A DNA stretch of 64,000 bases from Aurantiochytrium sp. KH105 (taxonomy: Eukaryota; Sar; Bigyra; Thraustochytrida; Thraustochytriidae): assembly GCA_003116975.1 (NCBI GenBank), contig BGKB01000085.1, positions 124,001-188,000 on the forward strand. The letters run 5' to 3'. Both the position numbers and the translations under genes were made by a program. Shown piece after piece: positions 19,446-29,043 of the stretch. How positions within the stretch are numbered: the stretch's first letter is position 1; each line of letters begins with the position of its first letter. The notes under the pieces were generated by a model. It had not been told where the DNA came from. It made no database searches and worked only from the letters and a program-made list of their open reading frames with translations.

Positions 19446-22403
19446 ATGGCCGGATGCGGCGGCGACATGGCGGCGGCGCAGCAGGCCCAAGCCCAAGCCC
19501 AGCTCGCGGCGGCGCTGCGCGCGCGCAGGGCGCGGCGAGAGGCCGCGCGCGGCGAGCGAAGAGGCGGCTGGGAATCTGCGCTGTCGCTTTCCGAGGTGCC
19601 GCGGGAAAAGGCGACGTCGAGTGCGAGTGCGGCCAAGGCGAATGCGAGGGCAGCCAAGTCGAGGCCGCCGTTGGCGAGGAATAACCCGCCAAAACGAGCA
19701 GAGCTCGCCGCAGAAAGTTGGCAAACGGCAATGCCTGCGGCTGCGCCCAAGGTGGAGAGCTTTTCAAAATGTGACACAATCGTCGTTCCCGATTCTGATC
19801 TCGAAGGGGTGACTCCGACTTTGCTGAAGGAGAATATCGCACCAAGCATGGCTGCGAGTTTCTCTTCCAATACTCGCAAATTAATGATGGCAAATGTTGC
19901 GAAAACGTCAAGTAAAACAATATCGTCAACACCTGGCGATTCCAAAGCATTCTCGGGGAGAACTGACGTGGGAGGAAATAAAGAAAGGACCATGCCAGAC
20001 CATGTCACGAACGCGATAAAGGCGAAAGCTTGCACTCAGAGTCCATCAGAAATCGAGTTGCAACTTGCACAAAAAAAGGATGTATTTACCAAGATGGATG
20101 CAGTGACCGATTGCACCACTGCTGCAGCCGCGGCCTCAGCTGCCGCAGCCGTCTCGGGGACCACAGAGAGCAAAGACATCACGACGGAGTCAGCGCTGGA
20201 AGCAGCGCAAAAACGTGCCACGTGTTCTCGACTTGAAAGTGGGACGATTCCAGTGAAAAAGATGGCTACGACCGAGGCGAATGGACGCTTAGATACCTGC
20301 TGTACACATCCATCCATGGTAGCGCCATCGGGGCGTGGCGAGGGTCCTCGACTTGAAAGTGACGCGATTCCAGTTAAAGAGGATCCAACGATCGAGGTGA
20401 ATGAAGAGTCGAGGACATGTTGTATACACAAATCTACAGCAACGCCATCAGAGCGTGCCGAATGCCCTCAATGTGAAACCAAGACAACTCCAATTGAAGA
20501 TGAATCTATGATCGAGACATCTAAAGTCACGGCACATGCGTCCGGGACACCGAGATCCAAGCGAATCAAGCTTTCACACAATGTGGACAATATTATCTGC
20601 ATCGACGCAAGTCAAGACACCAGCGATGCTCACATTTCAGAGTCCTCGCCTCCGAATTCAAGGGAAATGCCTGCACTCGCTGCCATAAGCGTCGTCGCAA
20701 ATTCCGGATCGGAGGAGATTCTTGAAAGACAAGAGGTCGTTCCTTGCTCCGTATGCGGTCACGACCTTGGTCAGCTTGAAGGCGAAGCGCGACAAGAGCA
20801 TGAACGCGTGTGCAAAGAAGACGCTGCATTGGACCGAATGCAGAGACGCAATTATGCCTGCCCTATATGCGATCTGGATCTTGCGTGTTCACTTGTTAAT
20901 GAATCTCAACTTACAAAACGGTTGAGGCATATTCGTGTCTGCGCAAAGGCGAATGGGATCTCAGATCCGCGGCAATTCGCGCGAATCGCCAAATCCACAA
21001 CGCTGGACAGCGATGACAGGGATCCTGACGAGGAGTGCGATGAGGGCGACGAGAACTTTGAAGCGCTCATGGATGCAGTCTTTGATGAAGACGAGGAGGC
21101 TAAAGAAAATGCAGCAGCGGCTCGAGAGAACGACAACAACGGGCGCAACGCGTTTTCAATGCTCATGCAAGGATCAAAGACGCAAGGGATTGGCGGCAGA
21201 CGCGCCGTCCCAGCATCTAAAAATAATAAAGCCCAACAGCAAAAGAAAAGACCCAGGGGCGGGAAGATGTGGAGGGGGAGTACTGGGCCCCACAAGTACC
21301 CACCCCCGCAGAACCAGGTCCCTGACTGTAAGGGTTTCATCGTGGACGGCTTCAGGTATCGATTTCCAAAGCAGAAGAATACGTTTTTCTTGACTCACTT
21401 TCATGCTGACCACTACGGTGGCATACCCTACAGGTGGGATGAGGGACCAATTTACTGTACGCCAACAACAGCGCGTTTGCTAGCCATGCGGTTCAAGGTG
21501 AGCGCGGCGTGCATCCATCAAATCAAAATTGGAGGTCCGCCGGTGCGTGTGCAGGGCGTAGATGTTATCGCCTTGGATGCGAATCATTGCCCAGGCGCAG
21601 CCATGTTCCTCTTCAAAGTCCGGAAGACGGGGCGTATGCACTTGCACACGGGCGACTTGCGATATGATCGTCAATGCATCGACCTGCGCAAGACGCTGCG
21701 TATCCCTGCCGGGTTCCGCCTTTCGACGATCTTTTTGGACACAACGTATTTGCGCCCCTCCTGCCGCTTTATCTCGCAACAACAGGCGATCTCACAAGCT
21801 GCAGAGCGTCTGTCGAGAGTCCTCCGTGTGGAGTCAAGGAATGCGCTAACTTCGGCGATGGGCTTGGATGGAAAGGACAAATCAACCCTGGTTGTTGTTG
21901 GCGCTTACACAATTGGCAAAGAACGATTTCTATGGGGCCTCCTTCGTGCATGTTTTACTGAAAAGGAAAAAATTTATGTGAGCCCGTCGAAGCTACGCAT
22001 TCTCAAGTGTCTCGAGGATCTGCAAATCGATGATCTTTTGCGTTTGACGACCGACAAGTCAAAGGCACGTGTGCATCTGACCGAAATGGGCAAGCTGAAC
22101 ATGCCCACGCTTCGAGGAATGCTAGTGAATCAATTTGCGCGTGTGGTTGCACTTCGCCCCACAGGTCACGCAAAGCGTGTGCATGAGGCTGTCTCGCGCG
22201 ATGAGCGTGTGCGTATCATTTCGGTGCCATACAGCGAACACAGCTCGTTTGATGAGCTTGGGCACTTTATTGCAGATGCAAAGGTCGTGACGCGTGGGCA
22301 AGCTCTCTCGTTTGTTCCGACCGTGCAGAGTGTCGGCTCAAAACGTGGCGCTGGAATGGCAGATACTCGAAGCGAGCTCGAGGCGCTTGTGCGCAAAGTT
22401 TGA
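19446..22403 (+). CDS. SNM1/PSO2-type DNA cross-link repair nuclease (DCLRE1A-like)
   Basis: Predicted 985-residue metallo-beta-lactamase/beta-CASP 5' exonuclease of interstrand cross-link repair. Residues 1-430 are poorly conserved and contain three tandem repeats of about 40 residues (about 258-378). Two zinc fingers of the C-x2-C...H-x3-C type follow at about 433 (CSVCGHDL) and 472 (CPICDLDL), resembling the UBZ4-type finger of SNM1A. The catalytic domain begins near 631. Its metal-binding motif HFHADH is at about 652, the DANHCPGA motif at about 711, HTGDLRYD at about 734, and the beta-CASP segments GAYTIGKERF (about 819) and YSEHSSFDEL (about 930). The start is the first ATG (context GCGATGG). 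The order of domains fits SNM1A/Pso2 better than Apollo or Artemis. Confidence 0.92.
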   Translation: MAGCGGDMAAAQQAQAQAQLAAALRARRARREAARGERRGGWESALSLSEVPREKATSSASAAKANARAAKSRPPLARNNPPKRAELAAESWQTAMPAAAPKVESFSKCDTIVVPDSDLEGVTPTLLKENIAPSMAASFSSNTRKLMMANVAKTSSKTISSTPGDSKAFSGRTDVGGNKERTMPDHVTNAIKAKACTQSPSEIELQLAQKKDVFTKMDAVTDCTTAAAAASAAAAVSGTTESKDITTESALEAAQKRATCSRLESGTIPVKKMATTEANGRLDTCCTHPSMVAPSGRGEGPRLESDAIPVKEDPTIEVNEESRTCCIHKSTATPSERAECPQCETKTTPIEDESMIETSKVTAHASGTPRSKRIKLSHNVDNIICIDASQDTSDAHISESSPPNSREMPALAAISVVANSGSEEILERQEVVPCSVCGHDLGQLEGEARQEHERVCKEDAALDRMQRRNYACPICDLDLACSLVNESQLTKRLRHIRVCAKANGISDPRQFARIAKSTTLDSDDRDPDEECDEGDENFEALMDAVFDEDEEAKENAAAARENDNNGRNAFSMLMQGSKTQGIGGRRAVPASKNNKAQQQKKRPRGGKMWRGSTGPHKYPPPQNQVPDCKGFIVDGFRYRFPKQKNTFFLTHFHADHYGGIPYRWDEGPIYCTPTTARLLAMRFKVSAACIHQIKIGGPPVRVQGVDVIALDANHCPGAAMFLFKVRKTGRMHLHTGDLRYDRQCIDLRKTLRIPAGFRLSTIFLDTTYLRPSCRFISQQQAISQAAERLSRVLRVESRNALTSAMGLDGKDKSTLVVVGAYTIGKERFLWGLLRACFTEKEKIYVSPSKLRILKCLEDLQIDDLLRLTTDKSKARVHLTEMGKLNMPTLRGMLVNQFARVVALRPTGHAKRVHEAVSRDERVRIISVPYSEHSSFDELGHFIADAKVVTRGQALSFVPTVQSVGSKRGAGMADTRSELEALVRKV

Positions 22404-22707
22404 TTTGTTGTGATTGGCGCAAGTGTCAGTGAGTGAACGAATGAGCTAGCTCTCAGTCAAGGTCACAGCGGAGCTAGTCGATGCATGTGGCAATGATGAA
22501 AAGAACGAACACAGAAAAACATAGGTTGGATTCTTTTGATTGAGGGTGGGTAAATGGGCTTGGTTGCTTGGCTGCCTCCACGCACGCACGCGCCTACGCA
22601 CGCACGCACGCACGCACGCACGCAGACAAGTGCTTTTGTTAAGGTACCAGAGGCTGTCTTGTTCCGTGCCGTGTGCACTTGCGCACTTGCGCACGTTCGA
22701 AGAAAGC
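22404..22707. other. Convergent intergenic region with GCAC repeats
   Basis: Between the stops of the SNM1-like gene and the K+ channel gene. It contains a (GCAC)n tract at about 22580-22623 and a short GCGCACTT direct repeat near 22674-22694. Confidence 0.6.
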
Positions 22708-24375
22708 TTAGACACTGTTATTTCTTTGCTGCGAAACGCGGTGCGATTCATGAGCCGCATCACTAACAACGGCGCGATTCCGCTCAACCAATTGATCGAC
22801 CGCGGCGCTCGTGTCAGGGAAGCGCTCCAACACACTGTCGAGTTGAGCGCGCGTGAGAACGTGAAGCTCGGTAAACTGTAACGTGGATACGTTGTAAATA
22901 GCGTGAATGCCAGAATAAATGAGCTCATGACCAAACGACTGACCTCGCACAAGCTCCTCACGGAGCGCTTCGGTCAGACTGAGACGCAAATGGAGACGAC
23001 CGTGCGTAACTTCGGCCGCGTTCCGATCGAGCAAGTCTGATTCTAAATGAAGAACGATGAGACCCTTGCTGACAATGTAGAGCTTGTTGATATGATCTCC
23101 AACCGAGATGACTCGCTCGAAAGGCGCGTAAACCTCGATACGCAGATTTGCGCTGAGCGCAGAGACAAAGCCAGCAAGTTCGTGATCTGGAGCGACTTGC
23201 ACGAAACGAATTTCCCGAATCCAGGAGGCATTTACGCGCAAGTTGACCTCATCCTGAAGATGCGGAGACATGCGGTGAATAAGAGACTGGTATCGGGCCG
23301 AGTCCCGCACGGAGTGTAGGTAGTTAAAGTACTTGCGCAAGCGCACCTTGAGCTCGTTGGGGAAATCGTACGAGGTCATGAACTCATTGAGGTTGTTGAG
23401 TGTGATGCGGTTCTCGGTGGCCATCTCGTTGAGCTCCGCAATGAGCGTGCAGATGACACCAACCAGAAATGCCTGGAGCGCGCTGCCGAGCAACATGAGG
23501 AAAGACACAATAGCACGTTCCAGATTAGTGCGCGGGGTAATATCACCAAAGCCAATCGTCGTGAGGATCGTCGTCGCCCAGTACCACGAAATGAGATAAA
23601 TTTCGCCTGGCGGGACCTCTTCCGGGTCGAGGCCGAGATTGCTGTCGAGGTAGTTACCGAGCCAGTTCTCAGAGTCCGAGAGGGTGCTTCCCTCAAGATA
23701 CGGGATGATGCCCAGAAAGCAAGCAATCCAGTGTGCGATAAGGACCACTGCGGTAAAGTAGAGAGCGAGATGCAGACGAGTGAGGTTGATGCCGACGCGA
23801 TCGCGCCAGCGTTTCCAGATTCTCGAGCCGCGGAGAATGCGCGCAATTTTGAGCAGCTTGAGCAAGCGCAGCGCGCGGAGAGAATGCGAGTCGATGTCGT
23901 CACCAGCAATCGCAGTAATAATCCAGTCAAAGGGGACGACTGAGACAAAATCGATGATGAACCAGGAGCGGAGGTAATTCCGCGCAATGGCGCTGTGTTT
24001 GCGCACCCAAAGTCCGGTGGCAGGGTTCAGATATGGAAGATTAAAAGTGATGATGATGTCGGTGAAAAAGATAAGGTCGACAATGAGATTGAAGAAGAAC
24101 AGTGCATTGTAGACGAGAGGCTCAAGAAAGGCTGCATCGACGGGCGTCACGACTGCTGCATAGATGAGGCCAAGGATGAGAAAGATGTCCCAGACCTGCA
24201 TGTACGAGGAGTACGGGTTCACAAGGCAAAAGCCTTTCTCCCATTTTTGCGAGTCGTACTCGAAGCCGGACATGCGTTTGTCAAGCTCTTCGTTGATCCT
24301 TGTGCTCAGTCTGTACGTCTCGACCCTGGTGCGACGGAGGGCCTTGGCCTCTTCGTCCACGCCATAGTCCGTCAT
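22708..24375 (-). CDS. EAG/CNG-type voltage-gated potassium channel with C-terminal CNB-homology domain
   Basis: Predicted 555-residue six-helix channel. S1 lies near residues 60-80. The S4 voltage sensor (about 164-190) has basic residues at every third position (RALRLLKLLKIARILRGSR). The pore helix and filter WYWATTILTTIGFGDITP lie near 266-283; GFG replaces the commoner GYG, as in EAG/ERG channels, and predicts K+ selectivity. A C-linker and cyclic-nucleotide-binding-homology fold follow (about 330-515). The phosphate cassette is degenerate: FGHEL is present but the canonical R-T-A triad is absent, so ligand gating by cAMP or cGMP is doubtful. The start is the first true ATG. The length is short for the family because there is no N-terminal PAS domain. 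Confidence 0.88.
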   Translation of the reverse strand: MTDYGVDEEAKALRRTRVETYRLSTRINEELDKRMSGFEYDSQKWEKGFCLVNPYSSYMQVWDIFLILGLIYAAVVTPVDAAFLEPLVYNALFFFNLIVDLIFFTDIIITFNLPYLNPATGLWVRKHSAIARNYLRSWFIIDFVSVVPFDWIITAIAGDDIDSHSLRALRLLKLLKIARILRGSRIWKRWRDRVGINLTRLHLALYFTAVVLIAHWIACFLGIIPYLEGSTLSDSENWLGNYLDSNLGLDPEEVPPGEIYLISWYWATTILTTIGFGDITPRTNLERAIVSFLMLLGSALQAFLVGVICTLIAELNEMATENRITLNNLNEFMTSYDFPNELKVRLRKYFNYLHSVRDSARYQSLIHRMSPHLQDEVNLRVNASWIREIRFVQVAPDHELAGFVSALSANLRIEVYAPFERVISVGDHINKLYIVSKGLIVLHLESDLLDRNAAEVTHGRLHLRLSLTEALREELVRGQSFGHELIYSGIHAIYNVSTLQFTELHVLTRAQLDSVLERFPDTSAAVDQLVERNRAVVSDAAHESHRVSQQRNNSV

Positions 24376-24506
24376 GCTACTCTCTCTCTCTCTATTCTCT
24401 TCGTCCTACTCCTCTCCTCTTTCTTGAAGAGGCGCTGGTCCTCTCCGTCGCGCTATGTGCAACTCCAGACGCGGGGCTCGCGGCCCGCCTTGGCGTCTCT
24501 TTGTCC

Positions 24507-24540
<34 letters not shown>

Positions 24541-25908
24541 GTGTCCCTCTTGCCGTCTTCCTTCGCGCGGCCCAGGTCCTCGTCGACGTAGTCGTAGAAG
24601 AAGTAGGGGGTCCGTCCGCACACCGCTTCCGCGTACTACACCTCGCGCGCGCGGGCTCCAATCTCCCTTCCCGCGCCGCGCTCGCTGCCAGCCCCAGCCC
24701 GCCAGCGCGCGCGTGCGGCCGCGCCTCCGCCCCCCGCGCCCAAGCAAGCAAGCCGAGAGCCGAGCGGGCGGAGTGGACTCGGCGCGCGAAGCAGGTCTGC
24801 TGCACGCCGCGGCGGTATGGTATGCTGGATGGTGCACCCGGCCAGTGTAAGCCCGGCGGCGATGATTGTTAGATAGGAGGACAGGCGTGCAGGGCTTGAC
24901 TATAGCCCGCCGCGAGAGACTTCCTCCGCCGGGGCCCCGGCACAAGCTCCAGCTTCGCGGCCAGCTTCCGCTCCGACGCGGCCGCGCGCTCCGCTGCGCG
25001 CTGCAGCTGCTCGTGGCGCGTTTTCTTGCGTGCACGCGCGGCATGTAGGCAGGCAGGCAGGCAGGCAGGCTGGGCGAGGCGCGGCGAGCGAGGCGCCATG
25101 GCCGCGCTCGGCGCGCCTGGGGCCGAGCGCGCGGCCTCGAGGGCCGGCGAGAGCGCCGGCTCTGGCGGCTGGGACGCCTGGCTGGCGGCGCGAGCGCGCG
25201 GGCTGGGAGCAGCAGCGGCACAGCAGAGGCGGCGGCATCATCGTCTTGGTCGTCCATTGTCTGGCGGCCGCCCCGCCGCCATCGTCGCGACCTTGCTCGC
25301 GGGCAGTCAGCCAGGCAGCCAGCCAGCCAGGCAGCCAGCCAGCCCCCGCCGCGGCTGCGCTGCCGGCCGGCGAAGGCTCGCCTCGGGGCGGCGAGCGCGC
25401 GGGGTCGAGCCGCGCCGGGTCGCGGAGAGGAGGCAAAAGTGGGAGCAAGCAACTCAAGGGCGCGGGAAGGCGGCCGCTCGCACGGGGACATTGGCGGGGA
25501 CCCTGGTGTGCACCCGGGGAGGGGTGCGCGCCGGGGGAGCGGGAGAGAGAGCCCCGTGGAGGCGTTGTGCTTTGTACTCCTCCATCCAGCCCGAGTCGCG
25601 ATGAAGCTCCAGTCTTCTTGTCGCTTCGCCGAGGCGGAGAGAGCGCAGCGGGATTCAGAAACGTAGCGCCGGCAGCAGCAGACGCAGAAACCTCGAGAGG
25701 GAGTGGAGGGTTGGCTTCGTAGGGAGGAGCAGACAGACCGACCGCTGTGCGCGCGGCAATCACGAAGCTCACGGGGGCTCGCGGGCTCGGCAACCTCGCT
25801 CGCGCGAGAACTTGCATCCAAACGCGGTTGAACTTAACGACGACGACAGCGACGACGACGACAGCAACCTATACGACCAGGACCAAGTCGTCCCCGACAC
25901 GAACCAGG
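24376..25908. other. Very GC-rich divergent intergenic region
   Basis: A 1.5-kb region between the K+ channel (minus) and the conserved orphan (plus). It contains (TGTC)n at about 24507-24541, (GGCA)n at about 25047-25070 and CCAGCCAGG-type repeats at about 25308-25345. Long frames on both strands are Arg/Ala/Pro/Gly-rich, without conserved motifs, and are taken as consequences of high GC. Confidence 0.55.
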
Positions 25909-26799
25909 ATGACAGAACTGTACTCTGAGAAACAGCGGCTGACCGCGGAGGAAGGAGACAAGCTCGCGGGAAAGGTCGACAAGGGAACCTCTTGGGACGG
26001 CAGTCTGCCCGAGCGCGGCAAAGACGGAACCGTGACTTTTGAGGACGAGCCCGAGTTCCGTCCCAACCTGCTCCCGCACGAGGTGTTAGAGCGCGGTTCC
26101 TTTGGTGGATCGTATTTTCGAAACATCTCGTCGGGTGTCACCAATGAAACATACAAGGACACGTGGAAAGAGCTGCCGCAGGAATGGCTCAAGGATCTTG
26201 ATGTAAAGACGCATGTTGCAAACACAACGTACGACGAAAAGGTCAACCGCTACGGCGTAAATTGCGGCGCCAAAGTTGACAAGCACGATGATCCTTTTGG
26301 TCTGCAGTACTGGGAACAAAAGGGATGGATCGAACCGCAGGACCCATACGGGTGGTTTTGCTGGTACACGCGCTTTGTGCGGGGCAGAAGGTCCCCCGAC
26401 GACCAGCGCCAGATCTCGCGATGGAAAAAGTGCGCAGGACCAACGGGTCGTTGGCGGAACAATCTCATTGGCAAGGTTCTTGCTGCGGGCGCTTCCCACG
26501 ACGATGCCAGCGTCTCTCCTGTCGTGCGTCAAACCTTGCAGCACTGGGGCTATGAACTCACGGCAACGCACCTTGAGGCAGGGGCCAAGAAGCGCGGCGC
26601 AAGTAAGAGCTCGGCGTCGGCCAAGAGCAAGGATAGCACTACCGATGATGACGCGGCGGTCACGAGCAAGATTGAGCAAGAGCAGGAAGAGCTTGCCAAA
26701 AAGAGAGAGGCTTCAAGCAAGAATCGAGCCGCTCGTGCCGCGAAACGGCGCAAACAAAAGGAAGCCGACGAAGAAGAAATCGATAGCGACGATGCGTAA
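25909..26799 (+). CDS. Conserved protein of unknown function with a DPYGWFxWYxRF motif
   Basis: Predicted 296-residue soluble protein. The core contains FEDEPEFRPNLLPHEVLERG and FGGSYFR (about residues 45-72). A striking aromatic/basic block follows at about 145-187: DPYGWFCWYTRFVRGRR, then QISRWKKCAGPTGRWRNNLI, then SPVVRQTLQHWGYELT. I recall similar uncharacterised proteins in fungi and other protists, but know no function. The C terminus (about 230-296) is a charged, helical Lys/Glu/Ala tail that looks like a nuclear-type basic region. The start is the first true ATG in frame. The frame runs upstream through a Thr-rich stretch without ATG. Confidence 0.75.
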   Translation: MTELYSEKQRLTAEEGDKLAGKVDKGTSWDGSLPERGKDGTVTFEDEPEFRPNLLPHEVLERGSFGGSYFRNISSGVTNETYKDTWKELPQEWLKDLDVKTHVANTTYDEKVNRYGVNCGAKVDKHDDPFGLQYWEQKGWIEPQDPYGWFCWYTRFVRGRRSPDDQRQISRWKKCAGPTGRWRNNLIGKVLAAGASHDDASVSPVVRQTLQHWGYELTATHLEAGAKKRGASKSSASAKSKDSTTDDDAAVTSKIEQEQEELAKKREASSKNRAARAAKRRKQKEADEEEIDSDDA

Positions 26800-27246
26800 T
26801 TCCATGGTCCGGTAAAAGAAGATCCACAAAATTAAGAAATAGGTATTCTGGTCTTTTCGTTTTCTCCCGTCGCTGTCGAGCGAGAAAGTTTTCCTATTAG
26901 GGGAAGGAAGCAGAGAGGGGTAAAAGAAAGAATAGATAAGATTACTCGATGGTTGAAATCCTGACTCTGGGCTAAAGATCATTGTCACAAACAAGTTGGG
27001 CAGACCAAACGCCGGAATGTAGCCTTGAGAGACGATTTGACGCTTTGCTCCCATGGAGACGCCCGACCTGAGCACTTCCTTGTGCAAGGTCTCGATTGTT
27101 GTCGTAGCTTGCGACGCATCTCTCTGCCGGGAACGAGTACACAAGCTTCTCAGGCGGGGGCTTTCGACTCGACCTTGCGTCCGGAATCGAGAGCCGACTG
27201 GTCTGGGCCCTAGTTCCTGAGTTCCTGCGTGTGTTGAATGAAAACG
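26800..27246. other. Convergent intergenic region
   Basis: Between the orphan stop at 26799 and the CD36-like stop at 27247. More A+T-rich than its flanks. No gene or repeat recognised. Confidence 0.45.
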
Positions 27247-29043
27247 CTAGTCCTGCGTGGTGGCTGAAGTTGCAAACACAGGAACAAAGTGATGCTCATG
27301 AAAGTAGTGAATTCTGACCGCATTGAGCAAAGGAAATGCAAATGCAATAGAGAGGATCGTACCGACCACATAAATACCTTCCCGAATGTCATGTGCAATG
27401 TAGAGCATCCTGAACTCAGAAACGCCTTCGTTGGTGATTTCCGAAACCTGATCGAACCAGCCGATAGGGACATAGGTTCCGTCGCGCACGTGTGGAAACC
27501 ATACGTCGCGATGGTGAGGCCATTGTACGCGGCGAATCTGACCCACCACTTGTGCGCGCACGTGCTCGACCATCGTCTGTCCGAGAATCGGCTCAATGTC
27601 AATGACCATAGAGTGAAGTTCTCGATCCGGACTCAAACCCTCTACGCCTTCAATAAGGGAGTCATCACCTTCTAAAAAGTGAGGAAGCGATACCTGTAAC
27701 GGCGCCCCCTGTTCGAGCATGGACAGATTGCCCAGAAAGCCGCGCGGGCCAAATTGGTAGTAGCGTGCGTTGGCGGGGCGCTCGGTGGCGTTCATGAACA
27801 GCTCAGGAACTGGACGATACCTGTACATTTGAATGCCCTTGTAAACAACGGCCTCGGCGTCCTGGCAGTAAAACTTGAGCGCGCGCGAGATGAGATCGTT
27901 GAAGATGATGACCGTCTCGTCCGGATGCAAGCCCGGGGCAAATTGCTCGCCAACTGTGCCCCACACGCGGTTTGCATCGCGATCCCACACGCCGTTGACG
28001 ATTTCGGTCGACCAGATTGGCACCTTTTTCGCCTTTTTAGAGGCGCAGCAAGGGTAGGTGGGGGTGGAGCACTCGTGGCCGCCTGGAAGGGGATTTGTGC
28101 CAAAGGGACACTCGATGGCAACTTCTTGCATGCCTTGAAACGTTTCGAGCTGGTAAACCTCGCTCTCGTTGCGCGCGCCAACGCGCATGATCGTCTTTTG
28201 CAAAAAGTGGGGATCCTTGTCTTGCGTCACGTTCGAATACAAGCCTGGAAATTCAATGGGGATCTCGCCGAAGACCCAATCCTTGTAGCCTGTGAGTAGC
28301 TCGTGCACAGTCTTGCGGGTGAAAAGACGGTTAAAGTCTGTCTTGTATATGGTGTGCGACGTGACTTCGTACCACCAGAACTTGCCGAGAACAGCGTCCA
28401 TGGCCAAGAAGAGAATATTGAGCGTCGTAATCTCGATCTTGTCCGTGTCAAAGCGGCCGCCCGTTCGAATCATCGTTTCCACAGGGTCGAACACGTAGTA
28501 CGAGTGCTCTCGGTAGGCGAGAGTGTCTGCGCTGGCGTTCCACTCGAAGTCTGAGCGGATCTGATACGTGGTGTAGATCCAGGGCCCGAGTTCCTCAAGA
28601 CGTGGTTTCTCGCCTTGCAAGACACCATGAGGATTGGTAATGTTAAAGAGATAGAACTCCATGTAGGTGGTTCCAGTCCTGGAGCGGTTTCTGAACTGCT
28701 CAAAGCCATCGGCTTTTTCCGAATCGATGACGACGTTTCCACGGATCCCATCGTGCACGAGACCGGTAATGAAGGTCGGCAAGCCCGCCACCAGAGCTAT
28801 GGAGACCAAAAGGCCTAGGCTCGCGCATAACAAGCATCGTCGTGACCTGTGTTGATTCCAGGCCCTGGACGCCACCACGCTCGGATCTCCAGTTTCCTCG
28901 GGTCCAAGGGGATCTACAAGGTCCTCATCCTCATGGGCTTCATTAAGGTGTTGTCGCTCTAAGGCTGCCTGCTCTTGCTCTTGCTCATGCTCCTGCGCGA
29001 GGAGACCCTCGTTGAGCGTCCTCGGCGACGTGGTCTCGTCCAT
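27247..29043 (-). CDS. CD36/LIMP-2/SR-B family membrane glycoprotein
   Basis: Predicted 598-residue protein with the family's hairpin topology. A Glu/Gln-rich cytosolic N terminus is followed by a first membrane span (about residues 70-95, CASLGLLVSIALVAGLP), a large lumenal or extracellular domain, and a second span (about 562-582). Family features include the post-membrane segment FYLFNITNP, then GPWIYTTYQ (xGPYxYxE-like), several N-x-S/T sites, clustered cysteines (ECPFG, CSTPTYPCC), and the HxMxxDIEPxxG-like motif HSMVIDIEPILGQ. Relatives bind lipids or lipoproteins, or act as lysosomal receptors and cholesterol channels. The start ATG is at 29043. The N-terminal extension is longer than in animal members. 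Ligand unknown. Confidence 0.88.
   Translation of the reverse strand: MDETTSPRTLNEGLLAQEHEQEQEQAALERQHLNEAHEDEDLVDPLGPEETGDPSVVASRAWNQHRSRRCLLCASLGLLVSIALVAGLPTFITGLVHDGIRGNVVIDSEKADGFEQFRNRSRTGTTYMEFYLFNITNPHGVLQGEKPRLEELGPWIYTTYQIRSDFEWNASADTLAYREHSYYVFDPVETMIRTGGRFDTDKIEITTLNILFLAMDAVLGKFWWYEVTSHTIYKTDFNRLFTRKTVHELLTGYKDWVFGEIPIEFPGLYSNVTQDKDPHFLQKTIMRVGARNESEVYQLETFQGMQEVAIECPFGTNPLPGGHECSTPTYPCCASKKAKKVPIWSTEIVNGVWDRDANRVWGTVGEQFAPGLHPDETVIIFNDLISRALKFYCQDAEAVVYKGIQMYRYRPVPELFMNATERPANARYYQFGPRGFLGNLSMLEQGAPLQVSLPHFLEGDDSLIEGVEGLSPDRELHSMVIDIEPILGQTMVEHVRAQVVGQIRRVQWPHHRDVWFPHVRDGTYVPIGWFDQVSEITNEGVSEFRMLYIAHDIREGIYVVGTILSIAFAFPLLNAVRIHYFHEHHFVPVFATSATTQD

Noticed and set aside
18775-19812. 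Plus-strand frame of 345 residues opposite the KICS2-like start
   Set aside because: Passes through CCGA and ACGCGGCG repeats and overlaps two better genes. Its composition is that of shadow frames.
24406-25821. Long minus-strand frame of about 470 residues
   Set aside because: Composed almost only of Arg, Ala, Pro, Ser and Gly, with tetranucleotide-repeat products and no conserved motif. It is open because of high GC content.
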